Part shown: positions 32,092 to 40,618 of the stretch, in pieces | Layout: the number at the start of each line of letters is the position of its first letter | Position numbering within the stretch: the first letter of the stretch is position 1 | Source of the DNA: Candidatus Heteroscillospira lomanii | GTDB taxonomy: Bacteria > Bacillota > Clostridia > Oscillospirales > Oscillospiraceae | Reading direction: 5' to 3' | Length of the DNA stretch: 42,866 bases | NCBI GenBank assembly: GCA_904419385.1 | Contig: CAJFRI010000004.1 | Span: 1 to 42,866, forward strand | The notes under the pieces: generated by a model | The model's input: the letters and a program-made list of their open reading frames with translations, nothing else | What the model was told of the DNA's origin: nothing | The model's database searches: none | Translations under genes and position numbers: made by a program

Positions 32092-32130
32092 AAAACAGCC
32101 GGAGGACCTGATCCTCCGGCTGCTTTTTTA
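32092..32130. terminator. Terminator between the WG lipoprotein and the convergent gene
   Basis: CAGCCGGAGGA-cctga-TCCTCCGGCTG-ctttttta. Confidence 0.9.
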
Positions 32131-32133
32131 TGC

Positions 32134-32625
32134 TCACTTGTTCGGAAACGCCTCGCGCGCCTCGTCTATATAGCGCCCGGCGACGCCCAGGTGGAACTCG
32201 CGCTCCTCCTCGGTGGTCTCGCGCCTGACGCGTGCCGGTATGCCCATGACGAGGCTGCCGTCCGGCACGACCATGCCCTCCGTGACTATGGCTCCGGCCG
32301 CGACTATGCACCCGCTGCCGACGACGGCCCCGTCCATGATGATGGAGCCCATGCCTATGAGCGTCCCGTCGCCGACGGTGCAGCCGTGCACTATCGCGTT
32401 GTGGCCGATGGTCACGCGGCGGCCGATCTTCAGCGGTATTCCGCAGCTCACATGCAGCACGCAGTTGTCCTGCACGTTCGTGCCCTCGCCTATCTCAATC
32501 GACTCAACATCGCCGCGGATGACGGCGTTGTACCACACGTTCACGTTCTCGGCGAGCTTCACGTCGCCGATGACGACGGCTCCGGGCGCGATGAGCGCGC
32601 TTTTATCTATCTGAGGTTCTTTCAT
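32134..32625 (-). CDS. Gamma-carbonic-anhydrase-like left-handed beta-helix protein
   Basis: Hexapeptide repeats 'VNVWYNAVIRGDVESIEIGEGTNVQDNCVLHV...VTIGHNAIVHGCTVGDGTLIGMGSIIMDGAVVG'. Confidence 0.9.
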   Translation of the reverse strand: MKEPQIDKSALIAPGAVVIGDVKLAENVNVWYNAVIRGDVESIEIGEGTNVQDNCVLHVSCGIPLKIGRRVTIGHNAIVHGCTVGDGTLIGMGSIIMDGAVVGSGCIVAAGAIVTEGMVVPDGSLVMGIPARVRRETTEEEREFHLGVAGRYIDEAREAFPNK

Positions 32626-32729
32626 TGTATCACTCCGTTTCTTTGGGGATGGAGCAAGTATAACACGGCGCGTTGATATGGTCAACGCATTGTGGTATCA
32701 TGGATATAACCATTTACCGGAGGATGTTT

Positions 32730-35700
32730 ATGCTGAGACTGATATACGGCATGGCCAAGAGCGGCAAGACAGGGATGGTCATGCGCGAGATAAACTCCCT
32801 CGCGCTCTCCGGCGCGCGGGACATAAAGCTGATAGTCCCGGAGCAGTACAGCCACGAGGCCGAGCGCGAGCTATGCGCCGCCTGCGGCGACTCGATGAGC
32901 CTGCACGCCGAGGTACTGAGCTTCACGCGGCTGTCGCGCCGCATATGCGACATGCTCGGCTCGTCGCGCCGGTTCATGAGCGCGAGCGCCAGGGCGCTCG
33001 TGCTTGCCCGCGCACTCGACGCCGTGGGAGCGCGGCTGAAAGTGTTCGCCGCCGCGCGCCGGTCGGACGACATGCAGCGCGCCCTGCTCGCCGCCGTGAC
33101 CGAGCTGAAGCTCGCGAACGTCACGCCCGAGCGCCTCGATGAGGAGGCGCAGCGCGGCTCGGAGCCGCTTTATGACAAGCTCGGCGACCTCGCCGTGATA
33201 CTCGGCGCATACGACGCCATGGCGCAGCGCGGCGAGCTCGACCCCGCCGACAGGCTCACGGCGCTCGCCCGCTCGATAGACGGGGCGCCGCAGCTTGAGC
33301 TCGGCGACTATTTCATCGACGGCTTCACCGATTTCACCGCGGCCGAGCGCGAGGTCATCCGCTCGCTCGCGCGCCGCTGCCGCTCGCTGACGCTGTGCCT
33401 CACGCTGGACTCGCCGTCCGGCGGCAGCGAGGTGTTCGACAGCCCGCGCCGTACTGCCGCCTGGTTCGGCAGGCTCGCCTCCGAGCGCGGAGAGCAGCTT
33501 GGGACGGTGCATGCGGAGAGGGAACCGTCCTCGCCGGCCGCCGTGCTCTCGCGCTGGCTTTTCGATTATACCGGTGAGAAGTTCGAGGCGGACGGGCGCG
33601 TGGTGCTGAAAGTCTGTCCGGATATCGAGAGCGAGTGCGCCGCCGCGGCGGCGAGAGCGCGCTCACTCGCCATGTCGGGCGCGCGCTGGCGCGACATCGC
33701 CGTCGCCGTGCGCGGGTTCGAGAGCTGCCGCGCCGCGCTCACCCAGGCTTTCGCCGAGTTCGGCGTGCCGCTCTACATAGCCGCGCGCAGCGACGTCATG
33801 CAGAAGCCGCTGCCGCTGATGATAAGCTCGGCCCTCGAGGCGGTGTGCGGCGGGTTTGAGTATGAGGACATGTTCGCCTGCTTCAAGACGGGACTCGCCG
33901 GGCTCAGCACGGATGAGACCGACAAGCTCGAGAACTACTGCATAACCTGGTCGGTGCGCGGGACGATGTGGCTGCGCGAGTGGACGATGCACCCGGACGG
34001 GTACAGCGCCCGCTTCGACGAGGACGCGAGGGCGCGCCTCGACGAGATAAACGCGCTGCGCGCGCGGGCGATAGCCCCGTTCGCGGAGCTGTACGAGCGC
34101 TCGCGCACGGAGACGACGGCGGCCGGACAGGCCGCGGCCCTCGCCGGGTTTTTCGAGGGCATAAGACTGCCGGAGAGCCTCGAGCGCCGCGCCGCCGCGC
34201 TGACGGAGCGGGGAGATGCCGCCTCCGCGGCGGAATACTCCCAGCTCTGGGACATGGCGGTCGACTCGCTGGAGCAGGCCGCCGCCGCGCTCGGCGGCGC
34301 GGAGATGACGCTCGAGGAGTTCGGCCGGCTGTACCGGCTCATGCTCTCGCAGAGCGACGTCGGCACGATACCGGTCTCGCTCGACAGCGTATCCGCCGGC
34401 GAGATGGACAGGATGCGCCGCCGCAACATAAAACACCTTATTATTATTGGAGCCTCCGACCAGCGCATACCGCAGGTTTCGGAGCCGGGCGGGGTGTTCT
34501 CCGCGGACGAGCGCCGTGTGCTGCACGAGCTGGGGCTCGACCTCGGCACGACGGCCGACATGGAGCTTGCGCGTGAGTTCAACCTGATATACAACTGCTT
34601 GTCCCTGCCGTCGGAGAGCATATATATGAGCTACAGCCCGCACGGCGCCGACGGCGCGGAGGCGAGGCCGTCTTTCGTCATGCTCAGGGCGCAGGCCCTC
34701 TTCGGGCTGGAGATAGACAGGGCCGATATGGACCTCGCGCGCATATGCGCTCCGGAACCCGCCTGGCTGCTCGCGGCGGAGGCGCTGAGGTCGCCGGGGC
34801 GGGTGAGAGACTCGGCCCTCGAGTATTTCCGCAAGGCGGGGGCCGCCCGGCGGCTCGATGACCTGCGCGCTGCCGCCTCGGCCATGCGCGGGAGGCTCTC
34901 ACCGGAGGCGGTGCGCTCGCTCTACGGCGAGAAAATAAGGCTCTCGGCCAGCCGGGCCGACAGCTTTGCCTCATGCCGCTTCAAGTTTTTCATGCAGTTC
35001 GGGCTCAAGGCAAAGCCGCGCCGGGCAGCGGGGTTCAATCCGCCCGAGATGGGCAGCTTCATGCACTATGTGCTCGAGAACGTCGCGCGCGACATAAGCC
35101 GCGACGGCCCGTTCCGCCTCGCGAAGCGCGAGCGGGTCGACGAGCTCTGCGGCGAGTATATCGGGCGGTATGTTCACGAGGAGCTGGGCGACATGAGAGA
35201 GAAGTCGAAGCGCTTCATCTATCTGTTCCAGCGCCTGAGCGAGAGCGTGCGCTCCGTCGTGTGGGACATGGTGGAGGAGCTGTCGCGCTCGGATTTTGCC
35301 CCGCTCGACTTCGAGCTGAGTTTTTCTCCGGACGGGGCCGGAGCCGTGGAGATCGACGAGTCGGCCGAGCTCACCGGCGTGGCCGACAGGGTCGACGGCT
35401 GGGTGTCCGGCGGCAAGCTGTATCTGCGCGTCATGGACTACAAGACGGGCAAAAAGAGCTTTGACCTCTCCGACGTGCTCTACGGGCGCGACCTGCAGAT
35501 GCTCATGTACCTCTTCGCTCTTGCCGACCGCGGCCGGGCGCGATACGGCATGGAGATCATCCCGGCCGGCGTGCTCTATGTCCCGGCGCGCGAGCCCATG
35601 GTCGCCGCCGACGGCGATCTGGACGACGGCGAGATCGCCTCGCTCAAGGCGAAGGAGCGCCGCCGCAGCGGCATCGTGCTCGATGATCCGGCGGTCATCG

Positions 35701-36035
35701 AGGCGATGGAGCACGGCGACGACACGCGCTACATCCCGGTGACTTTCAAAAAAGGCGTGCCGTCGGGCGACGCTCTGGTCAGCGCCGAGCAGCTCGGCTG
35801 CGTGTCGCGCTACGTCGAACTCACGCTGCGCGACCTTGCGCGTGAGCTGCGCCACGGCAGCATAGACGCCGACCCGTATTACCGCAGCCAGCAGGAGAAC
35901 GCCTGCCTCTGGTGCGACTATTTCGATGCCTGTTATTTCGACCCAAACCGCGACAGGCGCAACTATGCCACCAGGCTGAGGCCCGCCAGGGCCCTCGAGC
36001 TGATGGCGGAGAAGGAGGCGCGTGATGGCGATTGA
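32730..36035 (+). CDS. addB: Helicase-exonuclease AddAB subunit AddB
   Basis: N-terminal 'IYGMAKSGKTGMVMREI', nuclease 'RVMDYKTGKKSF', Fe-S cysteines 'SFASC...CLWCDYFDAC'; start 32730. Confidence 0.93.
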   Translation: MLRLIYGMAKSGKTGMVMREINSLALSGARDIKLIVPEQYSHEAERELCAACGDSMSLHAEVLSFTRLSRRICDMLGSSRRFMSASARALVLARALDAVGARLKVFAAARRSDDMQRALLAAVTELKLANVTPERLDEEAQRGSEPLYDKLGDLAVILGAYDAMAQRGELDPADRLTALARSIDGAPQLELGDYFIDGFTDFTAAEREVIRSLARRCRSLTLCLTLDSPSGGSEVFDSPRRTAAWFGRLASERGEQLGTVHAEREPSSPAAVLSRWLFDYTGEKFEADGRVVLKVCPDIESECAAAAARARSLAMSGARWRDIAVAVRGFESCRAALTQAFAEFGVPLYIAARSDVMQKPLPLMISSALEAVCGGFEYEDMFACFKTGLAGLSTDETDKLENYCITWSVRGTMWLREWTMHPDGYSARFDEDARARLDEINALRARAIAPFAELYERSRTETTAAGQAAALAGFFEGIRLPESLERRAAALTERGDAASAAEYSQLWDMAVDSLEQAAAALGGAEMTLEEFGRLYRLMLSQSDVGTIPVSLDSVSAGEMDRMRRRNIKHLIIIGASDQRIPQVSEPGGVFSADERRVLHELGLDLGTTADMELAREFNLIYNCLSLPSESIYMSYSPHGADGAEARPSFVMLRAQALFGLEIDRADMDLARICAPEPAWLLAAEALRSPGRVRDSALEYFRKAGAARRLDDLRAAASAMRGRLSPEAVRSLYGEKIRLSASRADSFASCRFKFFMQFGLKAKPRRAAGFNPPEMGSFMHYVLENVARDISRDGPFRLAKRERVDELCGEYIGRYVHEELGDMREKSKRFIYLFQRLSESVRSVVWDMVEELSRSDFAPLDFELSFSPDGAGAVEIDESAELTGVADRVDGWVSGGKLYLRVMDYKTGKKSFDLSDVLYGRDLQMLMYLFALADRGRARYGMEIIPAGVLYVPAREPMVAADGDLDDGEIASLKAKERRRSGIVLDDPAVIEAMEHGDDTRYIPVTFKKGVPSGDALVSAEQLGCVSRYVELTLRDLARELRHGSIDADPYYRSQQENACLWCDYFDACYFDPNRDRRNYATRLRPARALELMAEKEARDGD

Positions 36036-39000
36036 ATTCACCCCGTCGCAGCGTGCGGCGATATACGACAGGGGACGCTCCGTGCTCGTCTCGGCGGCGG
36101 CCGGCAGCGGCAAGACCCGTGTGCTCACCGAGCGCCTGATGGCCTATGTCTCCGATGCGGACGACCCGAAAGATATAGACAGCTTCCTTATTATAACATA
36201 CACCCGTGCCGCCGCGGCCGAGCTGCGCGGGCGCATACTCTCCGAGCTCATGGCGCGCTCCGCCGCGGAGCCCGGCAACCGCCGCCTGCGCCGCCAGGCG
36301 AATCTATGCTGCCGCGCGCAGATAGGCACGATACACAGCTTCTGCACCCAGATCCTGCGCGAGAACGCCCACAGTGTGGGGCTCCCGCCGGACTTCCGCG
36401 TGCTCGACGGCGACAGAGCCGAGACCATGGCCGAGCGCTGCTGCGAGCAGGTGCTCGAAGAGGCCTACGATGCCATGCAGCCGGGATTCCGGGCGCTCGT
36501 CGACACGGTCGGCGCCGGGCGTGACGACTCACGCCTCGCGCGCATGGTCCTCACGCTGCATGACAAAATGCAGACCCACCCCGACCCGGCCCTCTGGGCG
36601 CGCGAGCAGGAAAAGGCCCTCTCGCCCGAGTGCGGCGACGCATCTGAGACCGTCTGGGGAGAGTACCTGCTCTCGAGAGCGGCCGATGCGGCAAACTACT
36701 GGGCGGCTGAGATGGACAAGCTCGTCGCCGCCATGGCAGCGCCCGGCCTGGAGAAGCTGCAAAAGGCCTATTCTGCGAGCATCGAGGACACGGCGCTCGC
36801 CCTGCGCGACCTGGCGCGCTCGGCCTCTGAGGGCTGGGACGAGCTGAGAGCGCGCCTGCCTGTGCCCTTTCCGCGGCTGGGAGCCCTGCGCGGCTCGCCT
36901 GACACAAAACTCTCCGACCACATAAAGGCGCGGCGCGACAGCTGCAAAAAGGCGATGGACAAGCTCGCAAAGCAGTTCTCCGCGCCGAGCAGCGAGCTGC
37001 TGCGGGCAATGCGCGCCATGGCGCCCGCGATGACGAGCCTGCTGGAGCTCACGCTCCGCTTTTCCGAGCGCTTCTCCGCCGAGAAGCGCAGGCGCGGCGG
37101 CGTGGATTTCTCCGATCTCGAGCATCTCGCGCTGAAGCTCCTCGTCTCGCCGGACGGCGAGCCGACCGAGCTCGCTCGGCGCGTGTCCGAGCGCTACACG
37201 GAGATAATGGTCGACGAATATCAGGATGTGAACGCCGTGCAGGACATGCTGTTCCGCGCGGTGTCGCGCGGAGGGCGCAACCTCTTCATGGTCGGCGACG
37301 TGAAGCAGTCGATCTACCGCTTCCGCCTGGCCGACCCGGGGATATTCCTCGGGAAATACCGCGCTTTCAGCCGGCTCGACTCAGCCGCCGCCGGGGAGAG
37401 CTGCCGCATACTCCTGCGCGAGAACTTCCGCTCGAGGGCCTGCGTGCTCGACGCGGCGAACCATGTGTTCTCGAACATCATGTCGCGCCGCCTCGGCGAG
37501 CTGGATTACGACGAGGAGGCGGCCCTGCGCTGCGGCGCGTCGTACTATCCGCCGGAGGGCGAGGCCCCAGCCGAGCTCTGCGTAATACCGGCGGACAACG
37601 GCGAGACTCCGGAGAGCACCTCCGCCGAGCCGCGCGCCGTGGCGAAGATGATACGTTCGCTCGTCGAGAGCGGCCTGATGATAAGCGACGGCCCGGCTCT
37701 GCGGCCGGTGCGCTGCGGCGACATAGCCATATTGCTGCGCTCGCCGGGCTCGGCCGGCGGGGACTATGCCTATGCGCTCGCAGAACAGGGAGTGCCGGTC
37801 GCGGCCGGGCGGGGCGAGCCGTTTTTTTCGTCCCCCGAGGTCTCCGCTCTCATAGCGCTGCTTGCCGTCACGGACAACCCGCGGCAGGACGTGCCGCTCA
37901 TATCGGTGCTGCGCTCGGCCTATTTCGGCTTCACAGCCAACGAGCTCGCCGCGATACGCGCCTGCGACAAGAGCGCGAGCTTCTATGACGCGCTCTGCCT
38001 GCGCGCCGCGAGCGACGCGAAATGCGCCGCTTTCCTCGATAAGCTCGGCGTTCTGCGCGCCGCCGCGCCGGACACCCCGACAGACGAGATGGTGCTGCTC
38101 GCGTGCCGCCTGTGCGATGCGTTTGCCGTCGCCGCGGCCATGCCCTCTGGCGGCGACAGACGCAGGAATATGATGCGCCTGCTGGAATACGCACGGCAGT
38201 TTGAGGAGGACGGCTTCCGCGGCCTGTTCCGCTTCGTCGCCATGCTGCGCCGCATGATGGAGCGGGGCGACGAGCCCGAGCTGCCCGGCGAGGGCGGGGA
38301 CAGCGTGTCCATAATGAGCATACACAAGTCCAAGGGGTTGGAGTTCCCCGTCGTGTTCCTGTGCGACACGGCGCGGCGCTTTAACCGGCAGGACGCCGCC
38401 CAGCCCGTCCTTATACACTCCGAGCTTGGCCTCGGTGCGAAATTCACCGACATAAAGCGAGGCATCGAGTACCCGACGCTCGCCCGCCGCGCCATTGCCG
38501 CAAAGATGAATGAGGAACTGCTCTCGGAGGAGATGCGCGTGCTCTATGTCGCGATGACGCGGGCAAAAGAGCGCCTGTTCATCACCTGCTCGCTCAAAGA
38601 CCCGAAAAAGACCATAAGCTCTCTCTGCTCCTATCTCGAGAGCCCGCTTCCGCCGCAGGAACTGGAGCAGGCGCAGTCCATGGCTCACTGGCTGATCAGC
38701 GCGGCACTGCTCGAACAGGATGTGCTGAAACTCAGGATCGTCGAGCCCGCCGGAGAAGACGAGGTTGCGGCCGAGCAGCCCGGCGCGGAGAGCCTGGCCG
38801 ACCCGGAGCTCACCGGCGAGATAGCGCGCGCTCTCGCCTTTGAGTACCCGCACGAGGCGGCGGTGCGCGCCCCGTCGAAGCTCACGGCCACCGAGCTCAA
38901 GGGTGCGTTCGAGCCTGACCCGGAGAGCGCGCCGCTTGCCTCGCCGGTGAGGAAGAGCGTGTTCCGCATGCCGGACTTCAGCGGCAGGGAACTGACCGGC

Positions 39001-39540
39001 GCCGAGCGCGGCACGGCGGCCCACCTTGTCATGCAGTATATCGACTTTGAAAAGACAGGGAGCGGGGAGGCCGTGCGCTCGGAGATAGAGCGCCTGCATC
39101 TCGGCGGCTATCTCAGCGACGCGCAGGCGCGCTCAGTCGACCCGGGGATGATACTCGCGTTTTTCCGCTCTGAGCTGGGCGAGCGGCTGCTCGCGTCCGG
39201 AGAGGTGCTGAGGGAGCTGCCGTTTTCGCTGCTCGTCGACGCGCAGGACTACTATCCCGGCTGCCGCGGCGACTCGCTGCTTCTCCAGGGCGTGATCGAC
39301 TGCTGTTTTGCCGAGGGGGATAAATTTTACATAATCGATTATAAGACAGATTATGTAAATTCAGAAAACATAAAACAGCTAATCGCCCAGTACACGCCGC
39401 AGATAAAGACCTACGCCATGGCGCTCCGCCGCATGACAGGCCGCCCCGTATCAGGCACGGCGCTGTATTTCCTGCGCGCCGGCTGCACCGCTTATATAGA
39501 TGAGACCGGCGCGCTGGAGCGCATAGCCTGGCAAGGGTGA
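36025..39540 (+). CDS. addA: Helicase-exonuclease AddAB subunit AddA
   Basis: UvrD-type 'FTPSQRAAIYDRGRSVLVSAAAGSGKTRVL', 'IMVDEYQDVNAVQ', nuclease 'GVIDCCFAEGDKFYIIDYKTDYV'; overlaps the addB 3' end. Confidence 0.96.
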   Translation: MAIEFTPSQRAAIYDRGRSVLVSAAAGSGKTRVLTERLMAYVSDADDPKDIDSFLIITYTRAAAAELRGRILSELMARSAAEPGNRRLRRQANLCCRAQIGTIHSFCTQILRENAHSVGLPPDFRVLDGDRAETMAERCCEQVLEEAYDAMQPGFRALVDTVGAGRDDSRLARMVLTLHDKMQTHPDPALWAREQEKALSPECGDASETVWGEYLLSRAADAANYWAAEMDKLVAAMAAPGLEKLQKAYSASIEDTALALRDLARSASEGWDELRARLPVPFPRLGALRGSPDTKLSDHIKARRDSCKKAMDKLAKQFSAPSSELLRAMRAMAPAMTSLLELTLRFSERFSAEKRRRGGVDFSDLEHLALKLLVSPDGEPTELARRVSERYTEIMVDEYQDVNAVQDMLFRAVSRGGRNLFMVGDVKQSIYRFRLADPGIFLGKYRAFSRLDSAAAGESCRILLRENFRSRACVLDAANHVFSNIMSRRLGELDYDEEAALRCGASYYPPEGEAPAELCVIPADNGETPESTSAEPRAVAKMIRSLVESGLMISDGPALRPVRCGDIAILLRSPGSAGGDYAYALAEQGVPVAAGRGEPFFSSPEVSALIALLAVTDNPRQDVPLISVLRSAYFGFTANELAAIRACDKSASFYDALCLRAASDAKCAAFLDKLGVLRAAAPDTPTDEMVLLACRLCDAFAVAAAMPSGGDRRRNMMRLLEYARQFEEDGFRGLFRFVAMLRRMMERGDEPELPGEGGDSVSIMSIHKSKGLEFPVVFLCDTARRFNRQDAAQPVLIHSELGLGAKFTDIKRGIEYPTLARRAIAAKMNEELLSEEMRVLYVAMTRAKERLFITCSLKDPKKTISSLCSYLESPLPPQELEQAQSMAHWLISAALLEQDVLKLRIVEPAGEDEVAAEQPGAESLADPELTGEIARALAFEYPHEAAVRAPSKLTATELKGAFEPDPESAPLASPVRKSVFRMPDFSGRELTGAERGTAAHLVMQYIDFEKTGSGEAVRSEIERLHLGGYLSDAQARSVDPGMILAFFRSELGERLLASGEVLRELPFSLLVDAQDYYPGCRGDSLLLQGVIDCCFAEGDKFYIIDYKTDYVNSENIKQLIAQYTPQIKTYAMALRRMTGRPVSGTALYFLRAGCTAYIDETGALERIAWQG

Positions 39541-39541
39541 G

Positions 39542-40138
39542 CTATATGTTCCCGCGCACCCAGGCGTCGAGGAAAGCAAGCTGATCGTCTGTGTGGAACC
39601 AGTGCTCCCCACCGGGCATGACGGTGAGCGAAGCGCTGTGCCCGGAGCAGAAGCGCTCGACGCTGGCACGGGAAATGAGTTCGTCGTTTTCGGCGTACAG
39701 TATCGCCGTGGGTGCGTCCCAGCGAAGGCGTGTTTCCCGCGCAAAGCGCAGGTATTCCCACGACAGCACCTCGCCGGAGGCGGTCGTGATCTCCCGCCGC
39801 TGCATCAGCTCCGCCTCGCTCACTCCGGCCCTCAGCATCATCCCGCGGATGAGCTCCTCCATGTCGAGGACGGGGGAGATGAACAGCGCTTTTTCTACGG
39901 GCATGCCCTGCAGAGCGCACATTGCATAATAGGCCCCTATGCTGTTTGCGATCACCGCGGCGGGACCGCTGCTAAGGGCGCTGAGGAATGCGGCCTCGAT
40001 TGCCGGCTTTGCCGTCCACGGATATGCGCCGCAGTAGCCGACGCCGGCGACCGACCATCCGGGACAGAGGGGGCGAAAGCGCTCGGCTTCGGCGGGGCTG
40101 CCGCCGTTTCCGTGTATATAAAGCATGGTTTTTGCCAT
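39542..40138 (-). CDS. Alpha/beta hydrolase
   Basis: 198 aa; 'MLYIHGNGGSP', nucleophile-elbow-like 'ANSIGAYYA', 'AENDELIS', 'GEHWFH'; start MAK at 40138. Confidence 0.82.
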   Translation of the reverse strand: MAKTMLYIHGNGGSPAEAERFRPLCPGWSVAGVGYCGAYPWTAKPAIEAAFLSALSSGPAAVIANSIGAYYAMCALQGMPVEKALFISPVLDMEELIRGMMLRAGVSEAELMQRREITTASGEVLSWEYLRFARETRLRWDAPTAILYAENDELISRASVERFCSGHSASLTVMPGGEHWFHTDDQLAFLDAWVRGNI

Positions 40139-40237
40139 AAAACACCTCCGAAATGCGTGCTTCAGCACGAATGATAACACATTTTGCCTGTCATGGCCAC
40201 AATAAGCGCAAAAATGCGCTGCAAACCGAAAAAATCC

Positions 40238-40266
40238 TTGCAAAACAGGGCCGCTTGTGCTAGAAT
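40238..40266 (+). promoter_or_regulatory. Sigma-A-type promoter for rpmE
   Basis: TTGCAA-N17-TAGAAT. Confidence 0.6.
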
Positions 40267-40331
40267 CACTATGCGTCTTGTAACCACACCTGTTTGGTGT
40301 AATCAAGGCAGCTTTTGTGAGGTGATAGATT

Positions 40332-40532
40332 ATGAAACCCGGAATCCATCCTGATTATCAGCAGACCAAGATCCGCTGCGCCTGCGGCGCCGTCTATGAG
40401 ACCGGTTCCACCAAGCAGGATATCTTTGTTGAGATCTGCTCCAAGTGCCATCCGTTCTACACTGGCAAGCAGAAGCTGGTCGACACCAGCGGCCGCGTTG
40501 ATAAGTTCAACAAGAAGTTCGGCCTCAAGTAA
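40332..40532 (+). CDS. rpmE: 50S ribosomal protein L31
   Basis: [66 protein letters not shown]; zinc-type CxC/CxxC. Confidence 0.98.
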   Translation: MKPGIHPDYQQTKIRCACGAVYETGSTKQDIFVEICSKCHPFYTGKQKLVDTSGRVDKFNKKFGLK

Positions 40533-40552
40533 GATCTGCGTTATGAAATAAA

Positions 40553-40578
40553 GGGAGAGCTTTGGCTCTCCCTTTTTT
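40553..40578 (+). terminator. rpmE terminator
   Basis: GGGAGAGC-tttg-GCTCTCCC-TTTTTT. Confidence 0.9.
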
Positions 40579-40618
40579 CGTCGCCCCGGTGTGAAGTGCC
40601 GGGTTTTTTGTTTTCGGC

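Noticed and set aside
39345-39361. Possible second copy of the AT-rich repeat (gattatgtaaat) inside addA
   Set aside because: These bases encode the conserved nuclease motif DYKTDYVN; the 12-mer match to 23640-23651 is probably chance.
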